This document shows, one piece after another, positions 1 through 7,934 of a stretch of DNA of 57,268 bases (position 1 is the first letter of the stretch; every line of letters starts with the position of its first letter). The notes under the pieces are model-generated. The model made no database searches. It had not been told where the DNA came from and saw only the letters and a program-made list of their open reading frames with translations. The stretch is from Mucilaginibacter gossypii (GTDB lineage: Bacteria > Bacteroidota > Bacteroidia > Sphingobacteriales > Sphingobacteriaceae): contig NZ_FNCG01000026.1 of NCBI RefSeq assembly GCF_900100945.1, forward strand, positions 1 through 57,268, given 5' to 3'. Position numbers and translations under genes: made by a program.

Positions 1-560
1 CCATGTGCCTTATCTATGACCTGAAGCTTTAGACGGCCATCCCGCTCCAATAACCCAATCACGGGCTGTTTATCCTGCATGCCGGTGACCTGCAAATTAT
101 TATCGCGCCTTTCCTGCCGCTTTTTCTTTGAGTGATTGGCTTTTTTACCACCTAAATAAGTCTCATCTACCTCAACAATACCCTTAAACAAACCGCCATC
201 CCCGCCGTCCCGCATGGCTTCCCGTATCCGCATCTGCAAATACCAGCCTGTCTTACGATTGCATCCCAGATCCCTGCTTAACTGACGTGCAGATAACCCC
301 TTTTTCGCATTCAGCATTAATGAAATAGCCAAAAACCATTGCGGCAAAGGAAGTTTGGTGCCCTCGAAAACAGTGCCGACCAAAACGCTATAGCTGCGGT
401 TACAGCTATTGCAAATATGCCGTTGGCTTTCCTGGCGCTTGCTGCTCCGTTTGCTGTTGCAATACGGGCATTCTGGCAATCCTTGCCATCTTAATCCTTC
501 AAGATAGTCTATGCAACTGGACTGATCTGGAAAACGCTTAATCGTCTCTATGATATTCAT
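1..560 (-). mobile_element. IS1595-family (ISXO2-like) transposase, 5' part; gene continues off the left edge
   Basis: Reading the minus strand from the ATG at 560 gives about 186 residues open to the window edge. The N-terminus carries a zinc ribbon (C31-P-Y-C34 and C50-N-S-C53) typical of the Zn_Tnp_IS1595 domain. Near residues 129-139 is the stretch VEVDETYLGGK, the hallmark of the ISXO2-like DDE transposase domain; D132 would be the first catalytic acid. The other catalytic residues lie outside the window. These enzymes cut and rejoin the ends of their own insertion sequence. The element end on this side must lie just beyond 560, roughly 570-640, but with the far end missing the inverted repeat cannot be confirmed. 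No frameshift is seen in the visible part, so it may be intact. Confidence 0.85.
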
Positions 561-1118
561 TATCATAAATATACAAATTATTCCTGCCTTTTCATGGGCT
601 ATTACTCTCGAGAGGGGAGTTTGATGCGTTAAGCTGAATTAACCTCTTAAGTTAACGGCTATGCTCCCAGCGGAGGGAATTAAAAACCTTCCGAACACTT
701 ACGGCATAACCCCGACTTATGGCTTCCGACTCAGAACTATTGACTTAATGCCCCCGGGGAAATTTCATAGGCCTCTCCAAAGGAGAGGGTTGTGCGAGGC
801 CCAAATTTAGCTTTAGGTTTTTGCAATATTGGTGGCGCTGTTTTGTCAGTACCTGCCGGTAAAATGGAGGGTTCAAATAAAAATGCCCAAAAAACAGCAA
901 AAAAACGTGAAAAATAAAAGATGAAAACGCGGTTGAACTACTGCTTTAATGAGCGGTTAAATTTACTGGTAAAAAGCTTTAATTGTTGATAATCAAATAT
1001 TTAACTATGTTTCACCAAAAATGCTAAATAGTTGATTTTTAAGGTGTTTCATGAAAAGCCTGTTTCGCGTTTCGGCTTTCAAAAAATGGGACACCCGGTT
1101 TTTTAAAAAAAGAAGGGG
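561..1118. other. gene-poor stretch between the IS element and a small membrane-protein gene
   Basis: No convincing open frame is present on either strand. It should contain the end of the IS1595-type element (exact border not visible). A small hairpin repeat lies at 771-806, and one copy of a direct repeat is at 1081-1095. The part from about 870 to 1070 is A/T-rich with no recognisable gene. Confidence 0.5.
771..806. repeat. short hairpin repeat of the CCCTCTCC/GGAGAGGG family, copy 1
   Basis: A 7-bp perfect stem (CCTCTCC 772-778, GGAGAGG 782-788) with a 3-nt loop, followed by a G-rich arm. The same core returns at 1712-1730, and related hairpins are at 43071-43092 and 43137-43157. Confidence 0.55.
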
Positions 1119-1164
1119 TTAGGAAATTTCACTTTTTTTTCGGGAATCAAAAAAATGGGACACC
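1081..1164. repeat. direct repeat AAAAAATGGGACACC, two copies 68 bp apart
   Basis: The 15-mer occurs at 1081-1095 and at 1150-1164. Between the copies are homopolymer runs of A and T. The second copy lies inside the 3' end of the membrane-protein gene. The pattern could be residual ends of a lost mobile element, but nothing else supports that. Confidence 0.6.
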
Positions 1165-1637
1165 TCATTTGTTACAATTCCGGGGTGCAGGCTAAACACC
1201 ACTTTAACTTGTAATACAATACTTATAACAAGGCAAACCAACCATGCCGCAAACCATTTAAGCGATAGCTGGGTATTTATAACTGCCTTAAAAAAGAATA
1301 TGGTCATTACCAGCAGGGCAAAAGCCATGGCGTAGGTGAATTGCTGCCAGCTGCTTACGGGTATATATCTGAACGCATAAACAGAAAACATGGCGCAGCT
1401 TCCCGTCAGGCTGGCAAAGCTCATACGCTTGATGAAGACCCATTTATTGGTTTCGAGCAGGATGATAGCCGCTATAACCATGATCACCCATTTACTGCAT
1501 GCAACAACGTTGGATAACAATATAGCCTCGGGTGTAACCACATAACCAAACTTTTGTTCAATGAACCATGCAGTTATCATGACTGATGCAGCAAAGTTTA
1601 TGATGGCGGTTATGGCGTTTCGGGTGTTAGCGGGCAT
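1119..1637 (-). CDS. small polytopic membrane protein of unknown function
   Basis: The 172-residue protein has about five hydrophobic segments (near residues 8-27, 34-61, 73-91, 100-120, 126-150), so it is almost certainly an inner-membrane protein. I recognise no family motif. It begins MPANTRNAIT, and the frame is clean over its whole length with ordinary codon use. The last dozen residues (HFFDSRKKSEIS) are encoded across a direct repeat and poly-T/poly-A runs at 1119-1164, so the natural C-terminus may have been replaced or extended by repeat DNA. It stands alone, between a mobile element and a repeat, which suggests an accessory region. A real gene is likely but not certain. Confidence 0.55.
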   Translation of the reverse strand: MPANTRNAITAIINFAASVMITAWFIEQKFGYVVTPEAILLSNVVACSKWVIMVIAAIILLETNKWVFIKRMSFASLTGSCAMFSVYAFRYIPVSSWQQFTYAMAFALLVMTIFFFKAVINTQLSLKWFAAWLVCLVISIVLQVKVVFSLHPGIVTNEVSHFFDSRKKSEIS

Positions 1638-1697
1638 TAATTGGCTCGGGGGATTTTGGGTGATAAATGTATGTATTTATAATTTAATTAGGAAGGA

Positions 1698-1772
1698 GCC
1701 TCACCCTAAATCCCTCTCCGGCGGAGAGGGACTTCAATTCTCCCCAACCCGGGGGAGATATAGAGGGGGCTT
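1698..1772. repeat. hairpin repeat of the CCCTCTCC/GGAGAGGG family, copy 2 (long form)
   Basis: An 8-bp perfect stem (CCCTCTCC 1712-1719, GGAGAGGG 1723-1730) is followed by CTCCCC and GGGGGAG tracts up to about 1770. This two-hairpin layout is common in intergenic DNA of Sphingobacteriaceae as far as I recall. The 77-codon frame that runs through it is not a gene. Confidence 0.65.
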
Positions 1773-1778
1773 AAACAA

Positions 1779-1808
1779 CAATAGCGACAGGTAAGCCCGT
1801 CGCTATTG
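1779..1808 (-). terminator. terminator of metK
   Basis: A perfect 10-bp inverted repeat (CAATAGCGAC 1779-1788, GTCGCTATTG 1799-1808) has a 10-nt loop. It lies 25 bp past the metK stop, and the minus-strand transcript continues into TTGTTGTTT. Confidence 0.65.
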
Positions 1809-1832
1809 CGTATATTATATAGGTGTAATTAA

Positions 1833-3083
1833 TTACAACCCGAAGGCTGCTTTAACCTTATCAACATGATCAAGCTTTTCCCAGGTAAACAGCTCAACTT
1901 CGCGTTCGAGCTTGCTGCCGTCGTGGCCAACAAAAGTTTTGGTAACTATTTCGTTTGGCCTGCCGAAGTGCCCGTAAGCTGCGGTTTCGCTGTAAATAGG
2001 GTTGCGCAGTTTAAAGCGGGTTTCAATGGCGTATGGGGTCATGTTAAAAATGCCTTCTACTTTTTTGGCAATGTCGCCGTCGTGCAGGTCTACCTTGGCG
2101 GTGCCGTAAGTATTTACGTAAATACCCATTGGTTGCGCTACGCCGATTGCGTAGGATACCTGTACAAGCACTTCATCGCACAAACCGGCGGCAACCAGGT
2201 TTTTAGCGATGTGGCGGGTAGCGTAAGCAGCCGAGCGGTCGACCTTTGAAGGATCTTTACCCGAGAAAGCACCACCACCATGTGCACCTTTACCACCGTA
2301 GGTATCCACAATAATTTTGCGACCGGTTAAGCCGGTATCGCCATGCGGCCCGCCGATAACAAATTTACCGGTTGGGTTAATGTGGTACTTAATATCGTCG
2401 TTAAAGAAATGGGCGTATTTAGGATATTTAGCTTTAACACGCGGAATCAGGATACTGATGATATCGGCGCTGATTTTGGCAAGCATGGCCGGTTCGTCGT
2501 CAAAATCATCGTGTTGAGTTGATATAACGATGGCATCAATACGCTGCGGCTTGTTGTCGTCGCTGTACTCAAGCGTAACTTGCGATTTTGCATCCGGGCG
2601 AAGGTATTTGATCTCATTGTTTTCGCGGCGGATGGCTGCGAGCTCAATTAATAAAGCGTGGGCTATATCAAGGGCAAGCGGCATGTAGTTGTCGGTTTCA
2701 ACGGTGGCGTAACCAAACATCATGCCCTGGTCGCCGGCACCCTGCTCTTCTTTGGCGGTGCGATCGACCCCCTGGTTAATATCGGGCGATTGTTCGTGGA
2801 TGGCCGATAGCACACCGCATGAACTGCCGTCAAACATATATTCGCCTTTGGTATACCCGATCCTGTTGATCACCTCGCGGGCAATCTTTTGTACGTCGAG
2901 ATAGGCTTTTGATTTTACTTCGCCGGCTAAAAAAACCTGGCCTGTGGTTACCAGCGTTTCGCAGGCAACTTTCGATTCGGCATCAAATGCTAAAAAATGA
3001 TCAATCAGCGCGTCCGAGATCTGATCGGCCACTTTATCCGGGTGACCCTCTGATACAGACTCTGAAGTAAATAAATATGACAT
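1833..3083 (-). CDS. metK: S-adenosylmethionine synthase
   Basis: The enzyme makes S-adenosylmethionine from methionine and ATP in the cytoplasm and works as a tetramer. The 416-residue length is normal for bacterial MetK. Visible signatures are GHPDK at 13-17 (ATP binding), GAGDQGMMFGYA at 115-126 (MetK signature 1) and GGGAFSGKD at 269-277 (phosphate-binding loop, signature 2). The ATG at 3083 gives the conserved opening MSYLFTSESVSEGHPDK. It is a single-gene unit with its own terminator at 1779-1808. A SAM-II-type riboswitch sits about 70 nt upstream of the start, so the product very probably represses its own gene when SAM is plentiful. Divergently, the lipid-kinase gene starts at 3301. 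Confidence 0.97.
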   Translation of the reverse strand: MSYLFTSESVSEGHPDKVADQISDALIDHFLAFDAESKVACETLVTTGQVFLAGEVKSKAYLDVQKIAREVINRIGYTKGEYMFDGSSCGVLSAIHEQSPDINQGVDRTAKEEQGAGDQGMMFGYATVETDNYMPLALDIAHALLIELAAIRRENNEIKYLRPDAKSQVTLEYSDDNKPQRIDAIVISTQHDDFDDEPAMLAKISADIISILIPRVKAKYPKYAHFFNDDIKYHINPTGKFVIGGPHGDTGLTGRKIIVDTYGGKGAHGGGAFSGKDPSKVDRSAAYATRHIAKNLVAAGLCDEVLVQVSYAIGVAQPMGIYVNTYGTAKVDLHDGDIAKKVEGIFNMTPYAIETRFKLRNPIYSETAAYGHFGRPNEIVTKTFVGHDGSKLEREVELFTWEKLDHVDKVKAAFGL

Positions 3084-3149
3084 AAAATTTAAATAAGTAA
3101 AGTAAAAATCGACTGGGAGGGTTTTAAGGCGGATCGGGCAGTAAAAAGA

Positions 3150-3226
3150 AGCATGGTTTTAGCACTTTTTTACGTGGTTGCAATCCGGCTCCGGTGTAAA
3201 GGGGAGCATTAAATCAGTCCACATTC
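3150..3226 (-). ncRNA. SAM-II-type riboswitch controlling metK
   Basis: On the minus strand the leader contains GTGG (3222-3219), ACTGATTTAA, then ATTGCAACCACG (CCAC at 3177-3174 pairs with GTGG), AAAAAAGT and GCTAAAACC (3163-3155). These blocks match, in order and spacing, the conserved core of the SAM-II (metA motif) aptamer: CTGATTTAA, TTGCA-xx-CxCG and GCTAAA, which form an H-type pseudoknot around SAM. Between the first two blocks is a small extra hairpin (GCTCC at 3207-3203 with GGAGC at 3194-3190). The aptamer ends about 66 nt before the metK ATG. SAM-II is best known from alphaproteobacteria, and I recall occurrences in Bacteroidota. Recognised by eye; a covariance-model search would settle it. 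Confidence 0.8.
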
Positions 3227-3232
3227 GGGCGG

Positions 3233-3264
3233 TAAAAATAAAACAAATTTCACAAAGCCGAAAA
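3233..3264 (-). promoter_or_regulatory. likely promoter of the metK riboswitch transcript
   Basis: TATTTTTA (minus strand, 3240-3233) differs from the Bacteroidota -7 box TAnnTTTG only at the last base. A TTTT at 3264-3261 sits 20 bp upstream as a weak -33 box. Transcription would start just before the aptamer. Confidence 0.4.
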
Positions 3265-3278
3265 TACATTTACTTTTG
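3248..3278 (+). promoter_or_regulatory. promoter of the lipid-kinase gene
   Basis: TACTTTTG at 3271-3278 is a perfect Bacteroidota -7 box, with TTTC at 3248-3251 at the right distance for -33. It overlaps the divergent metK promoter region. The predicted leader is only about 20 nt. Confidence 0.55.
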
Positions 3279-3300
3279 AAGATTGAAATAATATATATAG

Positions 3301-4188
3301 TTGAAACGGAAAGCGTTATTTATAATAAACCCAATTTCGGGCGGGAAGAAGAAGGACGGGGTGCCTGAACTGATTAAAGATACTATTGATGCCGGTATAA
3401 TTGAGCCGGTTATCGCTTTTAGTGACGGCGTGGCACATGCAAGGGTTATCGCATCCGAAGCCATTGGCAAATTTGATATAGTGGTTGCAGTTGGGGGGGA
3501 TGGTACAGTTAATGAAGTGGCTTCGGCCATTGTGGATACAGATACATCGCTTGGTATAGTACCATTTGGCTCAGGTAACGGGCTTTCGAGGTTTTTAGGG
3601 ATCCCTATGGATACAAGGGATGCCATTAAAAATCTTGCCTCGGGCCGTACCGAAATTATTGATTCGGCCAGGATTAACGGGCAGCCGTTTTTTAATATGG
3701 CAGGCATGGGGTTTGACGCTCACATCAGCGAGATCTTTTCGCATGGTAAAAAGCGCGGTTTTATCAGTTATATAAAATCGTCGATAAAAGAGGTGGTTGG
3801 CTACCAGCCGCAAAACTATCACTTGGATATCGACGGAAAGAAATATGATTATAAGGCATTTATGCTCAGTATAGCCAATTCTTCGCAATACGGCAATAAT
3901 GTGCATATATCGCCCAAAGCAAGCCTGCAGGATGGTTTGCTGGATGTGTGCGTGATAAAGCCTTTTCCGCTGTGGAGGTTTCCGGAGATGAGCATGCGCA
4001 TGCTGATTAAAGCAACCGAAAGCTCAAAATACGTAGAAATTATCCGCGGTAAGCAGATCCTGATAAAAAGGGAGCACGCCGGCCCTATTCACCTGGATGG
4101 CGAACCCCAGGTGGCGGGTACGGGCATAGATATTAATATATTGCCAAAATCATTAAAGGTTATAGTTGGCCCGTCATTTAAAAATTGA
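3301..4188 (+). CDS. diacylglycerol kinase family lipid kinase (YegS/BmrU type)
   Basis: The 295-residue protein belongs to the DAGK-catalytic family, which phosphorylates lipid hydroxyl groups (diacylglycerol or sphingoid-type lipids) using ATP. Seen motifs: NPISGGKK at 10-17, GGDGTVNE at 65-72 (nucleotide-binding GGDGT) and PFGSGNGLSR at 88-97; HLDGEP near residue 262 belongs to the C-terminal domain. The start is TTG at 3301: the codon just upstream (3298-3300) is a TAG stop, and the NPISGG strand begins only nine residues in, so no other start is possible. The substrate cannot be told from sequence. Sphingobacteriaceae make sphingolipids, so a sphingoid substrate is a reasonable guess. 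The stop overlaps the start region of the SUI1-like gene, implying co-transcription. Confidence 0.85.
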   Translation: MKRKALFIINPISGGKKKDGVPELIKDTIDAGIIEPVIAFSDGVAHARVIASEAIGKFDIVVAVGGDGTVNEVASAIVDTDTSLGIVPFGSGNGLSRFLGIPMDTRDAIKNLASGRTEIIDSARINGQPFFNMAGMGFDAHISEIFSHGKKRGFISYIKSSIKEVVGYQPQNYHLDIDGKKYDYKAFMLSIANSSQYGNNVHISPKASLQDGLLDVCVIKPFPLWRFPEMSMRMLIKATESSKYVEIIRGKQILIKREHAGPIHLDGEPQVAGTGIDINILPKSLKVIVGPSFKN

Positions 4189-4193
4189 TCAAT

Positions 4194-4529
4194 ATGGCTA
4201 AGAAAAATTTTACAGGCGTAGTTTACTCAACCGACCCCGATTTTCAATACCAGGAAACCGGTGGGGGAGGGGCCGAAACATTGCCGCCACAGCAGCAAAA
4301 TGTTAAAATATATCTTGACCGTAAAGGAGGCAGCAAACTGGTTACGCGCATTGCGGGGTTTATTGGCGCCGATGCTGACCTGGAAGCGTTGGGGAAAAAA
4401 TTGAAATCGAAATGCGGGGTTGGTGGCTCTGTCAAAGATGGCGAAATACTGATCCAGGGCGATTTCAGGGATAAAATACTGCTATTATTACAAACCGACG
4501 GTTATAAAGCTAAAAAAGCCGGCGGGTGA
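4194..4529 (+). CDS. SUI1/YciH-family translation initiation factor-like protein
   Basis: A small protein of 111 residues when started at the ATG at 4194. The C-terminal half (YLDRKGGSKLVTRIAGF, then the KLKSKCGVGGSVKDGEILIQGD stretch) is the SUI1 domain shared with eukaryotic eIF1 and bacterial YciH. In bacteria the family is thought to influence start-codon selection, but its physiological role is not well settled. The N-terminal 35 residues are low-complexity (GGGG, PPQQQ) and probably disordered. An in-frame TTG at 4185 overlaps the kinase stop (TTGA); the ATG nine bases later is the more ordinary start and gives the expected MAKKN opening. It follows the lipid kinase by a few bases and is probably in the same transcript. 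Confidence 0.85.
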   Translation: MAKKNFTGVVYSTDPDFQYQETGGGGAETLPPQQQNVKIYLDRKGGSKLVTRIAGFIGADADLEALGKKLKSKCGVGGSVKDGEILIQGDFRDKILLLLQTDGYKAKKAGG

Positions 4530-4963
4530 TCTGAGAAAAAAATAAACAATTATAAACCGGTAGTTTAACAAACTTATTTGAAAGAAGCATTTTTAAACAA
4601 AGTGCACAACTATCTGTTACAAAGCTTGCATCATAGTTAAAAGGTACAGATACCTTTTATAAACTTAAAAAAAACGGGCTATTTTAGCTTGGTAACACAA
4701 ATTTTATGTGTTATCACTTGCTATTTTTAAAAAAAATGGTTTTCATTGCATATAATTGTGTTGGTAACACACAATAAAATTGTAATGTTGCGTTTATATT
4801 CACCAACAATACACAGAATGATATTCTGTATTAAAAAATTGTAAAGAATAACATAAATGGTTTTTTTAATTCAATAAAATTCTATTTTTGTTATTCCCAA
4901 CAAACAGCGCATTTTAACTAACTTATAAAATAAACAAAAACAAAAACTAAAAATTCAAAAGTA
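4530..4963. promoter_or_regulatory. long A/T-rich regulatory region ahead of the exbB operon
   Basis: No gene is visible. It holds a perfect 8-bp hairpin (AAAAGGTA 4639-4646, TACCTTTT 4651-4658) that could end the upstream transcript. Two copies of the 11-mer TTGGTAACACA (4689-4699 and 4761-4771) are each part of a local inverted repeat built on AACACA/TGTGTT. A -7 promoter box lies at 4883-4890. The layout suggests a regulated promoter with paired operator sites. Confidence 0.5.
4883..4890 (+). promoter_or_regulatory. promoter -7 box of the exbB operon
   Basis: TATTTTTG matches TAnnTTTG exactly. T-rich DNA about 20 bp upstream can serve as the -33 box. The leader to the exbB ATG would be about 70 nt. 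Confidence 0.5.
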
Positions 4964-5797
4964 ATGGCAAACGCACCAACAAAACCAACTACTCCTGTTA
5001 AGAAAGAAAGCTCAAGTGCATCTGGCATGTTTGCTTCTTTAACCATTCCAATCTGTCTTATTGTTACAACTTGTATCTTTATATTCATTTTAGGTGATCC
5101 AAGCCACTTTAAAGGTGGTGATGTTAACGCTTACCCAACAGACATTTTCGGCACAGTTCACAGTGGTGGTGTTATCGTACCGGTGATCATGGGTTTCTTA
5201 TTAATGGTTATCGTTTTCTCTATCGAGCGTTTCATCGTTATCAGCAAAGCTTCAGGTACTGGTAGTGTTGATAGCTTCGTAAGGAAAATCCAATCTCTTT
5301 TAAATGCCGGTAACATTGCAGGTGCTTCTGCAGAGTGCGACAAACAAAAAGGTTCTGTTGCTAACGTTATCAAATCAGCACTGAAAAAATACGGCGAAAT
5401 GGAAGCTGAACCAAACCTTGACGTTGATCAAAAAACTTTAGCTATCCAAAAAGATATCGAAGAAGCTACTGCTTTAGAAATGCCAATGCTTGAGCAAAAC
5501 TTAACTATCATCGCTACTTTGGTATCTATCGGTACGTTAACCGGTCTGTTAGGTACGGTTGTGGGTATGATCAAAGCGTTCTCTTCATTAGCAACTGCCG
5601 GTGTACCTAACCAGGTTGAATTATCAGCTCACATTTCTGAAGCCTTGATCAACACTGCATTTGGTATCAGTACTTCAGCTATTTCAATTGTTATGTACAA
5701 CGTATTTACGTCAAAAATTGATAAGTTGACTTATGCTATTGACGAAACAGGATTTAGCATTGTACAAACATTTGCTTCATCTCACAAAAACAAGTAA
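4964..5797 (+). CDS. exbB: MotA/TolQ/ExbB proton-channel protein
   Basis: ExbB forms the pentameric inner-membrane channel that uses the proton gradient to power TonB. The 277-residue protein has hydrophobic segments near 25-45, 66-92, 180-210 and 225-248. The last two contain the conserved small-residue pattern of the family (LVSIGTLTGLLGTVVGMI, then AFGISTSAISIVMYN). The extra N-terminal segment is usual in Bacteroidota. It is the first gene of an operon followed by two exbD genes and tonB, which fixes the role as Ton system rather than Tol or flagellar motor. The gap to the first exbD is 87 bp with nothing obvious in it. Confidence 0.9.
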   Translation: MANAPTKPTTPVKKESSSASGMFASLTIPICLIVTTCIFIFILGDPSHFKGGDVNAYPTDIFGTVHSGGVIVPVIMGFLLMVIVFSIERFIVISKASGTGSVDSFVRKIQSLLNAGNIAGASAECDKQKGSVANVIKSALKKYGEMEAEPNLDVDQKTLAIQKDIEEATALEMPMLEQNLTIIATLVSIGTLTGLLGTVVGMIKAFSSLATAGVPNQVELSAHISEALINTAFGISTSAISIVMYNVFTSKIDKLTYAIDETGFSIVQTFASSHKNK

Positions 5798-5884
5798 GAA
5801 TATATTAGTGCTATGCCTCATGCACAATAAGTTAGGGGCAAGATAGTTAATACTGAAACACTATATATTTTTAAGAAATTTAAC

Positions 5885-6508
5885 ATGGCAAGGATAAAAG
5901 TTCCAAGAAAGAGCACCGCAATTGACATGACCGCTATGTGCGACGTGGCGTTTCTGCTGCTTACTTTCTTCATCATGACCGCAAAAGTAAAAACCGAGGA
6001 TCCGGTACCTATTGATATACCAAAGTCTTCAATCCAGCAGCCAGTGCCTGAGTCTGATTTTGCTACAGTATCTGTAGGTGATCAAAAAGCTTTCTTTGGT
6101 GTTGAAGGTGTTGATATCCGCAAGGAAATGTTGAACCAGATGGGTTCGATATATCATATGACCTTTACCCCTGAAGAGCAAACAAGGTTTTCTTCTATCA
6201 ATTCATTTGGCGTGCCAATGAACCAGTTGAAACAGTTTATTGCTTTATCTGCTGATCAGCAAAAGAAATATGCACAGCCGGGTATCCCGAGAGACTCTGT
6301 TTCGGCAGAACTTACCAACTGGATTCGCCAGGCCCGTATAGCTACCAAAGCCTTACATAACAAGGAACTTCGTTTAGCTATTAAAGGTGATAGCAAAGAG
6401 GAATATCCGGTTATAAAGGATGTTATCGGTATTTTGCAAAAGCAAAAAGTTAACAAGTTTAGTTTAATTACGGATTTGGGCAGCGCCGGTGGTGCTCCAA
6501 AAAAATAA
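5885..6508 (+). CDS. exbD: ExbD/TolR biopolymer transport protein, first copy
   Basis: ExbD is the single-span partner of ExbB; its transmembrane aspartate carries the proton. The 207-residue protein has a short cytoplasmic N-terminus, one transmembrane helix at about 17-35 (AMCDVAFLLLTFFIM, with the key Asp near residue 20) and a periplasmic domain. It is longer than the E. coli ExbD (141 residues) because of an insertion around residues 70-125 containing FSSINSFGVPMNQLKQFIAL. It lies between exbB and a second exbD, with only 6 bp to the latter, so the two are surely co-expressed and may form a mixed dimer. Confidence 0.88.
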   Translation: MARIKVPRKSTAIDMTAMCDVAFLLLTFFIMTAKVKTEDPVPIDIPKSSIQQPVPESDFATVSVGDQKAFFGVEGVDIRKEMLNQMGSIYHMTFTPEEQTRFSSINSFGVPMNQLKQFIALSADQQKKYAQPGIPRDSVSAELTNWIRQARIATKALHNKELRLAIKGDSKEEYPVIKDVIGILQKQKVNKFSLITDLGSAGGAPKK

Positions 6509-6514
6509 AAGACC

Positions 6515-7060
6515 ATGGCAGAATTAGATACCTCCGGGGGAGGCAAACATAAAGGCGGTAAGGTTCGCAGTAAGAAGCAATCAACCCGTGTAGATTTAAC
6601 CGCGATGGTTGACCTGGCTTTCTTGTTGATCACCTTCTTCATCATGACCACTACACTCGCTAAACCAAAAGCGATGGACTTGGCCATGCCTGATAAGGAT
6701 GAGAAAACAAAAGATCAGATGGATATTGCCGCTTCACGTTCGATGACCATTTTATTGGGAAGCGACGATAAATTGGAGTGGTACATCGGCGAGCCGGGAA
6801 AATCAGCGCCCACAATTGACAATTTTGGCCCTAACGGGTTACGTAAAACGTTAATTGAAAAAAGCAAAGAAGTACAGCAAAAAACAGGCAAATACATGTT
6901 TGTTGTGATTAAACCAAGCGATAAATCAAAATATAAAAATATGGTTAGCACGCTTGATGAGATCAATATAGCCAATATCCAAAGCTATGGTATCGTTGAT
7001 ATAACAGCGCCGGAGATTGAGTTGCTTAAAAAAGACGGCTTGTACAACGATAATAAATAA
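6515..7060 (+). CDS. exbD: ExbD/TolR biopolymer transport protein, second copy
   Basis: This 181-residue protein has the ExbD layout: a basic N-terminus (KGGKVRSKKQSTRVD), one transmembrane helix near 26-46 with the proton-carrying Asp in AMVDLAFLLITFFIM, and a periplasmic domain. It differs clearly from the copy just upstream outside the helix, so this is an old duplication rather than a recent one. Since ExbD acts as a dimer inside the ExbB pentamer, a heterodimer is possible. It is followed by tonB after 40 bp. Confidence 0.88.
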   Translation: MAELDTSGGGKHKGGKVRSKKQSTRVDLTAMVDLAFLLITFFIMTTTLAKPKAMDLAMPDKDEKTKDQMDIAASRSMTILLGSDDKLEWYIGEPGKSAPTIDNFGPNGLRKTLIEKSKEVQQKTGKYMFVVIKPSDKSKYKNMVSTLDEINIANIQSYGIVDITAPEIELLKKDGLYNDNK

Positions 7061-7100
7061 TATTAAATAACGTTATAAACTTCCATTAAAGCCTTAACAG

Positions 7101-7931
7101 ATGTTAGGATCAAAATTAGACATACTAAAGCAGGAATGGATCGACGTTGTTTTTAGTAATCGTAATAAAGCCTATGGCGCTTACGAGCTAAGGAAAGAGA
7201 ATTCAAAAAACACCAGCAAGTCGTTGATCATTGCTATTGTGGTTTTTGTATTTATAGTTTCTTTGCCAACTATCATCAACAAGATCAAAGGTCTTATCCC
7301 AGCGAAAGACGAAAAAGTGAAGATAACAGACGTGGTTCTGTTACCTCCGCCACCGGTTGACCAAACCAAAAAACCACCTCCGCCGCCACCTGAACCACCA
7401 AAACCAAAGGTAGACCAGGTACGTTTCCCTCCTCCGGTTGTAAAACCAGATAACGAGGTTAAGGAGAAAGATCCACCAACAGTAAAAGAACTTGCTGTTG
7501 CCGATCCGGGTCAAAAAGACCAAAAAGGTGATCCTAACGCAGACATTAGAATTGATGAGCCGGTAGGTAACTCAGACGTTAAGCAGGTTGTGGAAGCCGA
7601 TCCTAACCAGATCTTTACTTCCGTTGAGCAAGTTCCTGAATTTGCTGGCGGTTTGGAGAAATTTGGTCAGTATTTGAGCAAAAACATCAGGTATCCGGCC
7701 GTAGCCCGCGAAAACAATACACAAGGACGTGTAATTTGTACATTCGTTGTGGAAAAGGATGGTTCTTTAACCGATATTAAGGTTGTAAGAGGCATCGGCA
7801 GCGGTTGCGACGAAGAAGCGGTTCGTGTATTGAAAAATTCACCAAAATGGAAACCGGGTATACAAAACGGTCGTCCGGTTCGTGTACAATACAGTGTTCC
7901 AATCAGCTTTACTTTAGCATCTGAAGAATAA
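7101..7931 (+). CDS. tonB: energy transducer TonB
   Basis: TonB spans the periplasm and passes energy from ExbB-ExbD to outer-membrane transporters such as SusC. The 276-residue protein has a cytoplasmic N-terminus of about 40 residues, a transmembrane helix near 41-62, a Pro/Lys-rich spacer near 80-125 with runs of up to six prolines, and a C-terminal TonB domain (about 180-276: VPEFAGGLEKFGQYLSKNIR, then YPAVARENNTQGRV). The N-terminal RNKAYGAYELRKE motif just before the helix is typical of the Bacteroidota TonB type. It is the fourth gene of the exb operon and is followed by a small membrane protein after 3 bp. Confidence 0.92.
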   Translation: MLGSKLDILKQEWIDVVFSNRNKAYGAYELRKENSKNTSKSLIIAIVVFVFIVSLPTIINKIKGLIPAKDEKVKITDVVLLPPPPVDQTKKPPPPPPEPPKPKVDQVRFPPPVVKPDNEVKEKDPPTVKELAVADPGQKDQKGDPNADIRIDEPVGNSDVKQVVEADPNQIFTSVEQVPEFAGGLEKFGQYLSKNIRYPAVARENNTQGRVICTFVVEKDGSLTDIKVVRGIGSGCDEEAVRVLKNSPKWKPGIQNGRPVRVQYSVPISFTLASEE

Positions 7932-7934
7932 GTA

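Noticed and set aside
1561..1794. 77-codon plus-strand frame ending in GLNNNSDR
   Set aside because: It runs antisense through the start of the membrane-protein gene and then through an interspersed hairpin repeat; no protein family fits.
4185..4193. TTG at 4185 as start of the SUI1-like gene
   Set aside because: The ATG nine bases later gives the expected MAKKN opening; the TTG merely overlaps the kinase stop. It cannot be fully excluded.
7341..7523. Trp/Arg-rich minus-strand frame
   Set aside because: It is antisense to the proline-rich spacer of tonB; the Trp/Arg content simply mirrors Pro/Lys codons.
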